Part shown: positions 1 to 10,833 of the stretch, piece after piece
How positions within the stretch are numbered: the stretch's first letter is position 1
How the letters are laid out: the number at the start of each line of letters is the position of its first letter
NCBI GenBank assembly: GCA_023213395.1
Contig: CM041465.1
Span: 107,701,741-107,765,740, forward strand
Origin: Cycas panzhihuaensis
Lineage: Eukaryota; Cycadophyta
Reading direction: 5' to 3'
DNA length: 64,000 nucleotides
Translations under genes and position numbers: made by a program
Notes under the pieces: generated by a model
Databases searched by the model: none
The model's input: only the letters and a program-made list of their open reading frames with translations
What the model was told of the DNA's origin: nothing

Positions 1-1258
1 ACTCTTGAAGAAGCATGGATAAGATACAAACCAAGTATCTATCACTTGAGAGATATTGGTTGCGTGGTATCTACTCACATTCCTAAACAGAAAAGGACTA
101 AATTGGATGATCATAGTACCAAATATATTTTCATCAGCTATAGTGATATATCAAAATTATATAAACTTTATGATCCAAAAGTAAGAAAGTTTATCATGAG
201 TAGAGATATTGTCTTTCAAGAAACTGATTCCTATTATGTTGATCATGATCAAGAAAAAAGGAAAGAATGTGATAATAAATCTTGATTCCAATCCTAGGTC
301 TATATATGTGTCACCTTGGTAGCTCCAAAAAAGGACCATTGATGTTAAAAATAGGGAGGGAACCTTTTTTCAACCTCCACCACAAAATTTTCCTAGGGAG
401 GAAACCTCTCAACCTCTACCACAAACAACTCCTAAATGGACTTAAAGATATCATCCCATGGATAACATGTTAGATCATGATTATAATGGAAGATCAACTC
501 GATCTCATAGGGTAAACTTTGCCTTTATGACTCATGTTATGGAAACACATGAGCTTTAAACCTTTAATGAGGCTAATTTAGATGTTACATGGAGAGATGC
601 TATGGATGAAGAATATAACTCCATTGTAAAAAATGAAACTTAGGAATTGGTTGATCTTCCTCCAAATAAAAAGCATATTGGGACTAAATGTATATATAAA
701 ACAAAATTTAGATCTTATGACTTTATTGACAATCACAAACCTCGTATTGTTACAAAACGATACTCTAAAAAAGAAGATATTAATTATAATGAGACCTTTG
801 CTCTAGTTGCTAGAATGGAAACAATTTGGATGATTATCAATTTGGCTACTCAAATGAAATAGGACATTCACCAAATAGATGTCAAAAGTGATTTTCTTAA
901 TGGGTACATCAAAGAAGACATCTGTGTCTCTCAACCCCTTAGTTTTGAATTTAGGAGGGAAGAAAATAAAGTGTACACACTCAAGAAAGTACTTTATGGT
1001 CTTAAACAAGCACCTAGGGTATGGCATTCCCACATTGACAAATATTTTAGAGATCAAGGCTTCAAAAGATATCAATCAAACCCAAATATATACACAAAGA
1101 TTGAAGATAAATTGAACCTAATTGTGGGATTATATGTTGATGATCTTGTTTACATAGGAAATAATCCACAACTCTTACATCGATTCAAGGAAGATATGTG
1201 TAGAGAATTTGAAATGATTGACTTAGGTCTAATGCATTATTTCCTTGGAATAGAAGTG
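1..1258 (+). pseudogene. Ty1/copia pol remnant (TE1): integrase C-terminus and reverse transcriptase, first part
   Basis: Decayed copia polyprotein entering from the left edge. About residues 1-95 resemble the integrase C-terminal part, with KPSIYHLRDIGCV and KRTKLDDHSTKYIFISYS typical of copia. RT follows from about 590, with KVYTLKKVLYGLKQAPRVW and the catalytic YVDDLVY near 1132-1150, which is intact. In-frame stops at 641-643 and 860-862 and a frame break between integrase and RT show that it is dead. It ends at FLGIEV, where TE2 is inserted; the reading continues at 8993 (WQDDGS). Family identification is secure; the subfamily is not assigned. The 5' part of the element lies outside the window. 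Confidence 0.93.
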
Positions 1259-1698
1259 TGAGAATAAAGACACAAATGTAGTATTAACAAGATCAAGAAA
1301 AGTAAATAATAACAAGAAATTACTAAAAGATAACACTGCATAAGCACATGCAGATTGACAAGTGGAAAACCCCTTCTAGGGAAGAAAAGCCACATCCTAA
1401 GCTAGATTTTATTAATAAATAACTGAAACCAATATACAAAATAACAAACCCCTAAAACAACCTTTGGTTAGGCATTTGAATGAGACCTCTTAGATTCCTG
1501 GAACCAACTCCATGAATCTAGGAGATTAATAAATAGTACGGAGGTTCGTTGGAATGCGGTTTCACATTTCAACGACCATCCAAAAATCAATTAAATTAAA
1601 TATATGTTTATAATATTACAATCACTTAAATTATATTTAAGACATGTGACTAAATAATAACATTAAGAAACATAAAGTTTACATTATATAATCTAACA
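1259..1698 (-). repeat. 3' LTR of TE2
   Basis: 440 bp, begins tgagaataaagac and ends tataatctaaca; matches 8542-8992 along its whole length with scattered substitutions and a few small indels. It directly abuts the polypurine tract at 1699, which fixes it as the 3' LTR of a minus-strand element. Confidence 0.95.
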
Positions 1699-1707
1699 TC
1701 CCCCTTT
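1699..1707 (-). other. Polypurine tract of TE2
   Basis: Read on the minus strand this is AAAGGGGGA immediately before the TG of the 3' LTR, the usual plus-strand priming tract of copia elements. Confidence 0.85.
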
Positions 1708-1746
1708 AATGTAAACTTTTGTACTAGAGAGAAAAGAAGAGCTTCA

Positions 1747-3320
1747 TCACGGTGATCCCCCTTTGATGGAGACTTCTTTTATCTGTAATAAATCTCTGAG
1801 ATTTAAAAACTTTGGTTCAGTTAATGACTTCGTAAGAAAGTTAGCATTCTGTAAATCTATTGGATAATAAGACAAACAAACAAGATTATCAGTGACTAAA
1901 TTGCGAATAAAATATTTATGTAATTTAATATGTTTAGTTCTAGAATGAGAAACAGGATTAGTAGCAATAGCAATTGCACCTTGATTATCAACTTTAATTT
2001 CAATTGAAGAGTTTAGAGTTAGACCAAGTTCATTAATAGTGATTTTAGCCAAAGTGCTTTTTTACCAGCTTCGACTAATGCTCGATATTCAGCTTCAGTT
2101 ATTAATAATGCTAGTGCCTGCATTTTTTTGCTAGACTAAGTAATAGGTGAGGAATCAATAAAAAATACATAACCTGAAGTAGATTTACGATCATTTGAAT
2201 CACTTGCCCAATCAGAATCAGTATATCAAGTTAATGTTAGTGGTTTATTACAAAAGTTATAGGTTAAACCATAAAACACAGTATTCTTTAGATAGTGTAA
2301 GATGCATTTAGTGGCTTTCTAGTGAGATTCGTGTGGTTATTGCATATATCAGGAGCATAAAGCAACAGCATAAGAAATGTCAGGGCAGGTGTGAGTAAGA
2401 TAGATTAGACTACCAATGAGTTGTCTGTATAGAGTTTGATCACATAACATAATTGGACAATCAGTAGATAGTTTAACTTCTAATTGTAAAGGATTGGATA
2501 CAGGTTTAGCATTTTCCATATTAAACTGCTGAATTAAATCAAGAATATACTTAGGTTGAGATAGTGTTATATTTAATTGATTTTGATAAACTTGTAAACC
2601 TAGAAAGTAATATAATAGACCTAAATTAGTCATTTCAAATTTGTTCATTAAAGTTGATTTGAGATGATAAATATTATGAATTAATGATCCAGTAATGATA
2701 ATATCATCAACATAAAGGATTAGAATGGTAAGATTTTCATTTTCACATTTAAAATAAAGATTTGGATCACTAATACATCTAGTGTATCTAATGTGGATTA
2801 AATAATCATTGACTTTGGTATACCAAACTCAAGGAGCTTGTTTTAAATTGTAAATAGATTTTTTAAGTTTGCAGACTAAATTAGGATTTTCAATGAATCT
2901 AGGTGGATGTGATATGTAGATCTCTTCTTTGAGATCACCATTCAAGAAAGCACTCTTAACATCCATTTGGTGGATTTTCCAACTAAACTTGGCTGCAAGA
3001 GCAATAATTGTCTTGATTGTATTCGTCTTTATGACAGGGGCAAAGGTTTCATTATAGTCAATGGCATCTATTTGAGAAAATCCTTTGGCAACAAGGTGAG
3101 CTTTATATTTTTCCACTGTGCCTGTTGAGTTATATTTAGTCCTATAAACCCATTTATAGTTGATGGCATTTTTCCCAGGTAGGAGACAAATAAGATCCCA
3201 GGTTGAATTTTTAATTAAGATAGCAAATTCAGTCTGCATAGCATCCTGCCATACAGGATTATTGCTGGCTTGTTTAAAAGTTTTGGGATCATTGTTTTCC
3301 ATTATTTTTGCCATTAAGGC
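1747..3320 (-). pseudogene. TE2 reverse transcriptase and RNase H
   Basis: Minus-strand copia RT-RNase H. RT begins near 3320 (MAKIMENNDPKTFKQA) and includes YKWVYRTKYN, HQMDVKSAFLNGDLKEEIY and, after a break near 2829, FEMTNLGLLYYFLGLQVYQ. RNase H follows with SDWASDSNDRKSTSGYVFF around 2165-2220, ITEAEYRALVEAGKKALWL around 2050-2105, and KVDNQGAIAIATNPVSHSRT near 1930-2000. It ends near 1747, just inside the polypurine tract. Several in-frame stops and at least one frame change lie between 2053 and 2829. The enzyme would have copied the element RNA in virus-like particles; this copy cannot be functional. Confidence 0.93.
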
Positions 3321-3470
3321 AAAATTTGCATGCGGTTTTTACGCACATGTGCGTCTAGAATCAGTAGGATTACCTACATCAGATCCAGCATCAGCAAAAA
3401 TTTTGGTTGCCCAAACAGGTTGCTTGTGAGTAACTATAACTGAGGTTGTAGGTTGATTTGATGTACTAGC

Positions 3471-4860
3471 TCAAAGGGAAGGATCTGTTTCAGTGGGTTT
3501 TGATAGAGTCCAATTTTGGACTTGAGTTGATAAAGAATCTATGATTTCTAAATCAACTTGTTTATCAGAAGGGTTAACCAAATGGGTGTTAGTTAATAGA
3601 TCTTCAATAGGAAGTTCTACATAAATAGATGTTGAAGTAGATCCTTCTTCATCAAATACTACATCACACAAAATAGAAATATTATGCGTGACTGGATCTT
3701 AAAGTCTATAAGCTTTGATTTCTTTGCTATAGCCAATGAAGATGTATTTTTGACTTTTTTTATCTAACTTTTTATGTTTTTCGTAAGGGATATTTCCCCA
3801 CGCGATACTGCTAAAGATTCATAAATGTTGGATAGATGGTTTTCTTCCAAACTATTTTTGTTCTCGAGTGACGTTTTGTAGACATTTACTAAGTAAACAA
3901 TTTAATAAATAATTAGAGCAGTTAATTGCTTCTACCCATAATTTTAAATCGAGATTCTTTACATGTAACATGCAATGAGTCATTTCAACAAGAGTATGGT
4001 TTTTGCATTCAGAAACACCATTTTGTTGAGGTGTGTATGCAACTGAATATTGGAATTTAATTCCATATGATTTGTAGAAAGAGGTAAATTTTCTACTTAA
4101 ATATTCCTTAGCATTATCAGATCGAAATATTTTGATTCTTGAATTTGATTGATTTTCAACTAAGGTTTTATATTCAACGAAAATGTCAAACACTTGACTG
4201 CGTGTTTTGAGCATATAAACCTAACATTTTCTTAAATAATCATCTATGAATATAATGAAATAACAAGATCCTGAGTATGATGGTACATGAAAGGATCCAC
4301 ATATGTCAGAGTGGACAAGTTCGAGTGGAGCTGTTGCTCGGTATTGAGTTTTGTGTGGAAATGGATCCATGTGTTGTTTGCCTGTCACACAGGCTTCACA
4401 AATACCATAAATAGTATTTAAGGGTGGTAAACCATGGACTATTTCATGTTTAATTAAATATTACAATTTTCCATAACTAGTATGGTCAAATCTTGCATGT
4501 CAATGTTTGCTGACTAAGTTAGATTTGGCAATAAAGGCACTAAAAGATTTTAATTTATTATTTTGAAGACTGGTCAGATTATAGAGACCTGTGTTATGAT
4601 CAACAGATCCTGAGGTAATACGTTTGAATTTATGTAATGGATCCTTAATGATAAATTTATTTTTCCAGAATTCGATGACAAGGTCTTTCTGGCATATTTG
4701 ATAGACTAAAAGTAGGTTTGGGAACAAACCAGGTACGTAAAAAACGTCCTTGATTGAACCATCCTTTAGAGTAACATCACCAGATCCTTTAACTTTAAGT
4801 TGATTACCACTACCGAAAGAAATCTCTTCTTCAGAGTTCATTTCAGATTGATAAGTAGTT
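3471..4860 (-). pseudogene. TE2 integrase
   Basis: Minus-strand copia integrase, read from about 4860 down to 3471. A zinc-binding region lies around 4380-4500 (HTSYGKL ... GICEACVTGKQ). The catalytic core follows with first Asp in LVHSDICG, second Asp in IFRSDNAKEYLS, and the Glu in QQNGVSECKNHTLVE, so the DDE triad is still readable. The C-terminal part has YIFIGYSKEIKAYRL near 3710-3750 and DVVFDEEGS near 3650. Stops occur at several places, for example near 4216 and 4225. The pre-integrase stretch at 4500-4841 is an open frame of 113 codons containing VFYVPGLFPNLLLV. Confidence 0.92.
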
Positions 4861-6002
4861 AAATTTTTCTAGTGTCCAATCATATGATGGGACGCACCAG
4901 AGTCAAGGATCCACTGTGGTGGTTGATTTGAAGGAGCAATAAACGTAGAAGTTGCTGCTACTAAAGAACGATTATAAAATTGATGGTTTTGGTGTCGTGA
5001 TTATGAATAGAATTGAAAATAGGATTGAGAATGGGATTGTGGTTTATTTTGTAATCCCTTAGAAGCTTTCTATGCTTCTGAAGCTATTCTTCTTCTACAG
5101 GCATTAATAGTATGGTCTCTTTTATGATAGTAGGCACAACTAGTGTTCTGAGAAGAAGTTGCATTGTTTCTATTAGAAATGAATTGATTAGAAGTATTTT
5201 GGTTTTTAGTTGGACTAGAATATTTAACATTATTTTGTGAATTAGATGGTGAACCTCAATGAGATTTATGGAATTTTTTATTGTTATGAAAATTATTATT
5301 CTGTTGTTTATTTTTAAATTGTGGCTTAGTTTTAGAAAACAAAGCCTATGAATAATCTTTTATTACACCTATTTTAATTAACATTGTCTGATATTCAATC
5401 AGCTAGTTTGTTAACTGATTGAATGTGATAGGTGGATTATCAGCTTATTGTCTGGCATCTTGGTAAATATTAAAGTGTTTTGGTAATTTGTTAACTACAA
5501 GACGTACGAGTGTGTCATCGTCTCTAACATGCGTAGTTATTTTTTCTATATCACCTTCTTTGGTTTTAGATTTAATGCAGTTATCTAGATCTTTATTAAT
5601 TGATTGTATTTTAGTTAAAAAATCCTCAACATTTGAAAAGTCATCAAAAGTCAGATTATATAATTATTGTTTTAAGATAGCTACTTGATGTGTATCAACC
5701 TTCATATTTTTCTTCCAAGGTTTTCCAGACAGTGGCTAAGTCATATTTTTCAGAAAACTACCAACTAATTTCTGGTGAGATTGTGTTTAATATGGTGCCT
5801 AATGTGGCATCTGAGTTCATCAGATATACCATAAGACTCTCAGTAGCATCTTCTTTTGGTTTTTAGAATTCACCTATCACATATCACTATACCTTTTACT
5901 GTTTGAGTTGATGGGATACGTGATTCCTCCAGTCAACATAGTTTGAGCCGGTTAATACTGGAATTAGAATGCAGGTGATTATCCCTAGCATTAATGCCAT
6001 AT
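4861..6002 (-). pseudogene. TE2 gag and protease
   Basis: Minus strand. The likely gag start is near 6000 (MALMLG ... IPVLTGSNYVDWRNHVSHQL), matching the copia gag opening in which a short leader precedes a conserved L-x-G-x-N-Y-x-x-W. A zinc knuckle lies near 5090-5150, read as CAYYHKRDHTINAC; the second Cys of CX2CX4HX4C is Tyr here, one base from Cys. The aspartic protease signature ILDSGASHHMIGH lies at about 4872-4910, with DSG at 4896-4904 intact. Stops and frame shifts break the gag frame repeatedly, for example around 5340-5900. Confidence 0.88.
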
Positions 6003-6059
6003 TGGGAGTGTTGAGGTTTAATTATAGATTGAAAAATTATGAAGGTGACTGAAAAAAAA

Positions 6060-6270
6060 CATGTGTTTGTAAACATATGAATAAACAAACAACTTCTTAA
6101 AATAATTCCTTAAGCAGTCCCTTTTGATAAATAGTTCTTTTAGAAAAATAGTCCCCCTTTACTTTGAATAAATAGTCCCTATATAATAAACAATCCCTTT
6201 TTGAAAATAAATTGTCCCCTTTCAAAAATAAAAAATCCCCCTTAAAAAATAAACAATTCCCCTTAACAGA
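6060..6270. repeat. Degenerate tandem repeat, about 28-35 bp unit
   Basis: Successive copies of a unit like aataaatagtcccccttt, with variable A-rich spacers, run from about 6110 to 6260. The repeat lies just upstream of the TE2 gag start. No function is apparent. Confidence 0.6.
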
Positions 6271-6689
6271 GTAAGTGTTTTATTTAATAAACAACTTTGT
6301 AACTAAGATATTTTAATTTCCCTTTTTATTTTAAGAAATATATGTGTAATTTTAAGGATTAAATGGCATAATTCAAATCTATAGATTAAGTGTTGGGGAG
6401 AAATAGTAATAAATGTAAAAAGAGTATAATAAAAGGAATGAACATGATTAATAAAGTAAATATAATGGTGAAAGGTTAATTTTGATTTACTTAAGATTAA
6501 CTATGTTTGTTTCAAGTGATTTCGACATTAAAATGTAGTTGAGTTTAATCATTAAAATGTACTTGAAAAAAGGTATAGTGAAAATTTAAAAGATAATAAA
6601 AGTAAGGGGTTAAAGTTTATAAATACCTTATAAAGAGAAGGTCAATTTTAAAAAATTAAAGGAGAAGAGTTTTGTTTATATATCAATTA

Positions 6690-7400
6690 TAATGAGAAAA
6701 AATTAAATAAAGTATTTGGGGGGGGGGCGAAGGGGAGAATGTAATAAAAGGGAGGGTTTGATGTTGATTACATTAAAAAATAAAGCATAAAAAAAAAAAA
6801 AAAAGCTTTGTATTAGATTTAAATCAAATATACAATAATAAATTAAATCAAAAAAGTAATAATTGAGGGGGGGTATTTGAATGAAGGTATTATGAAGGGG
6901 GGAGGGGTTTGTTTTAAATCATATTTGATTTAAGTTAAAGTATAATAAATAAGGGGGTTACTAATTAAATTAAAATGTAATGGAGGATAATTTTTATAAT
7001 AAAATGTAGGAGGGGTTTTATATAAAGATAAATACAAAAAGGAGAGATGTTGATTTAATTTAAATCATATAATAAAATAGAATGGGGGGGTAAGAAAGAA
7101 TGTGATAAAAAAAAGGGGGGGCTAAAGTTTCAAAATGTCACAAAAGTATTATAAAAGGGGGGTTTTAATAAAATGTGATAAAGGGAGGGGGTGGTTTTGA
7201 TTTTATTTAAATCAAAAAAGAGATTAAGGTTTAGGTTTTATTATTAAAGTCTAAGGTTTAATATTCTTAATATATATATAACTATATATATAAAAAAAGA
7301 ATAAAACAAACCTCGGACTTAACGGATTTGTTTTGATTTATAACACAAAATTAAATTTTAACGTGTGTTGAGGTCCGGGGGGGGGGGGGGGAGGGGGGGG
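6690..7400. repeat. Array of G tracts in AT-rich sequence
   Basis: On the + strand, runs of 5 to 15 G alternate with modules such as aatgtaataaaag and tttgatttaaatcaaa. The longest run begins at 7377, about 15 G, then one A, then 8 G. Tracts recur near 6718, 6866, 6898, 7084, 7117, 7156 and 7188. The spacing would permit G-quadruplexes on the + strand and C-rich structures in the TE2 transcript. Confidence 0.75.
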
Positions 7401-7855
7401 CCGGGAAGGGTAGAAACCCTCCCTCAGTTTCCATGGCAACGGCGTATCTTTCTCTGCAGGTCTGTGATGGTGTTGGAGCGACGACGTCGAAGAGCTTCAA
7501 GTTGAGGCATTTGATCATTGTTTCTCTTCGTTCAGAGTGGGCAAGGCTCCTATGCAACCAGTGATATGTATCGACATGCTTTGTGAAAAGGACGTCTTCA
7601 TTCTTCTAGTTCATTATAGCGAGGGTTTTACACTCCTCCATCTAGGCATCCCCTAGTCTTCCTTTGTCTTGCCCTTTTAGGGAATCCAATAGTCAGATCA
7701 TCGAACTATGAAGGTCATCATTCAGACCACCAAATGATACGATCACTTTCTGTGGTTCATCTTAGTCTCTTCGAGGTTGTAGTGGTAAAAAGCTTTACCT
7801 CAGTAAGCAACTTGCAAGGTCATTTTCTTCAGTCTCATCAGATTATATTTTCTCA

Positions 7856-8152
7856 ATGAGAATGGCCACAAATAAGGGTTCTCTTCCAGAAAGCCATACG
7901 ACTCTAAGTAGCGTACTGCAGGGTCTTCTCAGGAAACTAGGAGCAGGGCTGGATGATCTCTTGTCTCCATCTCTACCTTTTAGCTATGTGAAAAAGGATG
8001 TGACAGCCCCAGTTTCTTCAACTAATTTTGTCACTATTTTTCTAATCAGAGGCAATGTCTATCTAGATGGACTTTACTTTGAGTCTATGCTTGTTAGGAA
8101 ACCACCAAAGCCCTATCACCTTGGCATGGATATTGGGAGTGATTTAACATAG
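7856..8152 (+). pseudogene. Possible captured host-gene fragment resembling a plant HECT ubiquitin ligase N-terminus
   Basis: A 98-codon open frame on the + strand, antisense to TE2. Residues about 17-33 read SSVLQGLLRKLGAGLDDLL, which resembles from memory a low-complexity-flanked segment near the N-terminus of UPL3/KAKTUS-type HECT E3 ligases. The rest (FIRGNVYLDGLYFESML, KPPKPYHLGMDIGSDL) is not recognised. Surrounding sequence from about 7400 to 8500 is more complex than the leader around it and may be exon and UTR material. The similarity is short, so this is a lead. It could instead be a chance ORF. Confidence 0.35.
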
Positions 8153-8529
8153 CTTCAGTGTGATGCTTCATGCAGTAGCTGTGCCAAGGTAGATCCTTCA
8201 GCCTAGGGTTTGAAGCTCTACTCCAAATGTCTTTTGTACAAGCCCAAGCGAGGATGACTTGTATCATGCAGGGACCCGATATGTGTGGATATATCTTTAG
8301 ATTTAGAGCCTAGTCTTGGATTTTAAAAATTTCTAACAGATTCTTATGTCTGCAATGTTGATATCTTTATCTTCAAGTTTCTGAACCTGCTTTGTTTTGT
8401 ATAGTCCATGTGTTATTGTAATCAGTGTGAGCCTAATTGAATATGGGCATATGCTTTTTGTTCCTCTAGTGTTTGACTGCTTGCCTCAAATTATTGACCA
8501 TGATAGTTTTCTTTTATCTCTATATTTTT

Positions 8530-8541
8530 GCTCTGATACCA
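8530..8541 (-). other. Primer binding site of TE2
   Basis: On the minus strand TGGTATCAGAGC directly follows the CA end of the 5' LTR. This is the copia primer site complementary to the 3' end of plant initiator methionine tRNA. Confidence 0.93.
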
Positions 8542-8992
8542 TGAGAGAATAAAGGCACAAATGTAGCATTAATAGGATCAAGACATATAAATAATAATAG
8601 GAAATTACCAAAAGATAACACTGTATAAACACATGTAGATTGATAGGTGGAAAACCCCTTCTGGGGAAGAAAAACCACCTCCTAAGCTAGATTTTATTAA
8701 TAAATAACTGAAGCCAATATACAAAACAACAAACCCCTAAAACAACCTTTGGTCAGGCATTTGGACAAACCTCCTAGATTCTTGGAACCAACTCCATGAA
8801 TCTAGGAGATTAATAAATAGTAAAGAGGTTCATTGGAATGCGGTTCCACATTTCAACGACCATCCACAAATCAATTAAATTAAACATAAGTTTGTAACAG
8901 TACAATCACTTAAATTATATTTAAGACATGTGATAAAATAATAACATTAAGAAACATAATGAAATATAAAGTTTACATTATATAATCTAACA
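8542..8992 (-). repeat. 5' LTR of TE2
   Basis: 451 bp, partner of 1259-1698. It carries a 10-bp stretch (taatgaaata region near 8958) absent from the other copy. Adjacent primer site at 8530-8541 identifies it as the 5' LTR. Right flank is agtag, then TE1 coding sequence resumes. Confidence 0.95.
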
Positions 8993-9819
8993 AGTAGTAT
9001 GGCAAGATGATGGCAGCATTCTTATCTCCTAAAGAAAATATACCTTAGACTTACTTTAAAAGTTCAAGATAAGAGAATGTAAACCTTTAGCTACTCATAC
9101 TAAAGTTGTAATAAAACTTTCAAAGCATGATGAGTATGCTCCTGTGGATCTGACACTATACATGTAACTAATTGGTAGCTTAATGTACTTGACTTCTACA
9201 TGACCTAACATCATGCATGCAGTTAGTATAGTATCCCAATTTATGCATGATCCAAAGATTTCACATTGGTAAGTAGCAAAAAGAATCCTATGATATCTTA
9301 AAGGCACAGTAGATTTTGGGCTATATTACAGGTCTACATCAAACTTCAGATTGATAGGGCATAGAAATTCATATTAGGCTAGTGATTTAGATGATAAGAA
9401 ATCTACATCAGGTTACACCTTTAGTATGGGTTCAACAGCTATAGTGTGGATCTCAAAGAAATAAAATATAATTTTCTTATCAATAGTAGAGGTAGAATAT
9501 AAAGTAATAATTTCAGGTATATATGAAACAATTTGGTTGCATCATCTACTACAAGATCTCAAAATAGAACATCAAGGGATAACCAAAATCTGATGTGACA
9601 ATCAAAACACCATACAAATGACAAAGAATTTAGTTTTTCATTGTAGAACCAAGAATATTGAGACACAACATCATTTCATTTGGGAATTAGTACAAGGAAA
9701 ATTTGAGCTAAAGTATTATAGTATTAAGGACCAAACAATGGACATCTTCACAAAAGAAATGGATAAGATCAAGTTTTAGAAATTTAGAAAAAATTTGGGA
9801 ATTGCTCACATTGGGGATT
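8993..9819 (+). pseudogene. TE1 pol continued: end of RT and RNase H
   Basis: Continues the TE1 reading frame cut at 1258. Reads WQDDGS then ...RKYTLDLL, LIGSLMYLTST, AKRILRYLKGTVDFGLYY, followed by RNase H with SDLDDKKSTSGYTFSMGS around 9385-9435, CDNQNTIQMTKNLVFHCRTK around 9597-9655 and HHFIWELVQGKFELKYY near 9672-9718. Ends in LGIAHI. Several in-frame stops. The junction with 1-1258 is seamless once TE2 is ignored, which confirms the nesting. Confidence 0.92.
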
Positions 9820-9830
9820 ATGGGGGAGAA
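9820..9830 (+). other. Polypurine tract of TE1
   Basis: atgggggagaa lies directly after the RNase H end and before a sequence starting tattgggataac, which fits a copia LTR start tgttgggataac after a G to A change. Confidence 0.7.
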
Positions 9831-10180
9831 TATTGGGATAACCCCCAATGACCTAAGGATATGTTTACTTAGGTTCCCCCAAAGCTATCTTTGGAGCTCT
9901 TCAGGGCACCTAGAGCCACTAAATGGCCATATGAGCTGGCAAGTAGCTGACACATTAGCTAAGATATGTGTTATTATAATATTAATTTATTTTTTAATAT
10001 TATTTTGGACTAACCTTTGTAGGTCAGGTTGAGGTGCTTGCTGCCTCCACAAAATTATTATTTAAGGGGTGGGAATACCTCCCTAGTGTTTTTTAATACC
10101 ACCTTCAACTATATGGAAATATGTTAATTGAAATGACATCCTGACTTGCTCTGCTCCCCTGCGCTAATACACAAAACCCT
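9831..10180 (+). repeat. Probable 3' LTR of TE1 (right end approximate)
   Basis: Starts after the polypurine tract. The right end is inferred from where similarity to the gypsy LTR at 42754-43430 begins, about 10175-10181. Its 5' partner lies outside the window, so no LTR comparison is possible. A 76-codon ORF at 9802-10032 in this stretch has no recognisable features. Confidence 0.6.
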
Positions 10181-10833
10181 CCACATCATTCTTGGGCATC
10201 AAAGAGATTAAATCCCACCAAATATGGGTGACAACATGTAAATTTCTAATGCGATGTCCATGTTTTACATGTATGATAGTCAAAAACATGATCAGTCACA
10301 TTGTTGGACCTACAAAAATATGACTTTATACTAAAAATATGATTGGTCATGTTTTGACAGTACCAAAAATGTGATAAATATAGAAGTAAAAATAAACCCA
10401 TCAAAAAGTTAAAAAATAAATTTTAAACATAAACTGAAGTATAAATAACTTAATAAATAAGTAAGATAGCTTAAAACAAGGTGAAAATGATAAATACAAG
10501 CCCAACAATGATTGAAAAATAGTAAAATTGGGTGAAATCAAAGATCAAATACAAAAATACAAGTTTTAAAGGAGGCATTAGGTCAAATTAATCATGAAGA
10601 AAAACTTTAGTGGCATAGTCTCAATCATAGGTAGGTGATTGTAAAAATACAAGTCACGTCATTATTCATCATAAATCATTAAACTAAATTTATATATTCC
10701 TTCATCAAAAGATGGCCTAATTCATAATCAAATAGATACATCTTTCATTTTTCCATGAAACCATACAACAAACATGTCAAAACTCAGCAATACCAACCAA
10801 ATATAAATCAAAGGCTAGGTTTTGGTGAAATAG
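10181..10833 (-). repeat. Fragment of a Ty3/gypsy LTR interrupted by TE1
   Basis: Read on the minus strand, it aligns over about 650 bp with the start of the P1 LTR at 42754-43430, sharing tatttcaccaaaacctagcc at the start, blocks such as aaaaacatgactttat and catgattggtcat, and ccaaatatggg at the far end. It is the first part of an LTR (TG start mutated to TA) into which TE1 inserted; the rest must lie left of the window. Whether it is a solo LTR or the 3' LTR of an element extending right of 10834 is unclear. Confidence 0.75.

Larger units (their letters stand above)
6003..8529 (-). other. Long untranslated leader of TE2 between primer site and gag
   Basis: About 2.5 kb with no TE2 coding sequence, long for a copia leader. 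It contains an AT-rich degenerate repeat next to gag (6060-6270), an array of G tracts (6690-7400) and, from about 7400 to 8500, a more complex stretch unlike the rest, including an antisense ORF resembling a host gene (7856-8152). The left and right parts differ clearly in composition, so extra DNA was probably acquired here. Confidence 0.7.
1259..8992 (-). mobile_element. Complete, decayed Ty1/copia retrotransposon (TE2) nested in TE1
   Basis: Bounded by direct LTRs (1259-1698 and 8542-8992) that begin TG and end CA. On the minus strand the order is 5' LTR, Met-tRNA primer site, a 2.5-kb leader, gag, protease, integrase, RT, RNase H, polypurine tract and 3' LTR, the standard copia order. 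It splits the RT gene of TE1 exactly. The target duplication looks like agtag on the right and agtg on the left, imperfect by one base. By eye the LTRs differ at about 38 of 438 aligned positions, mostly transitions, so the insertion is old. All coding regions carry stops or frameshifts. Confidence 0.95.

Noticed and set aside
6060-6270. CRISPR-like array
   Set aside because: Repeats are degenerate, AT-rich and without unique spacers, and this is a plant retrotransposon leader.
7351-7557. 68-codon minus-strand ORF with a Pro-rich tail
   Set aside because: The Pro run is the translation of the G/C homopolymer at 7377-7401; no further support.
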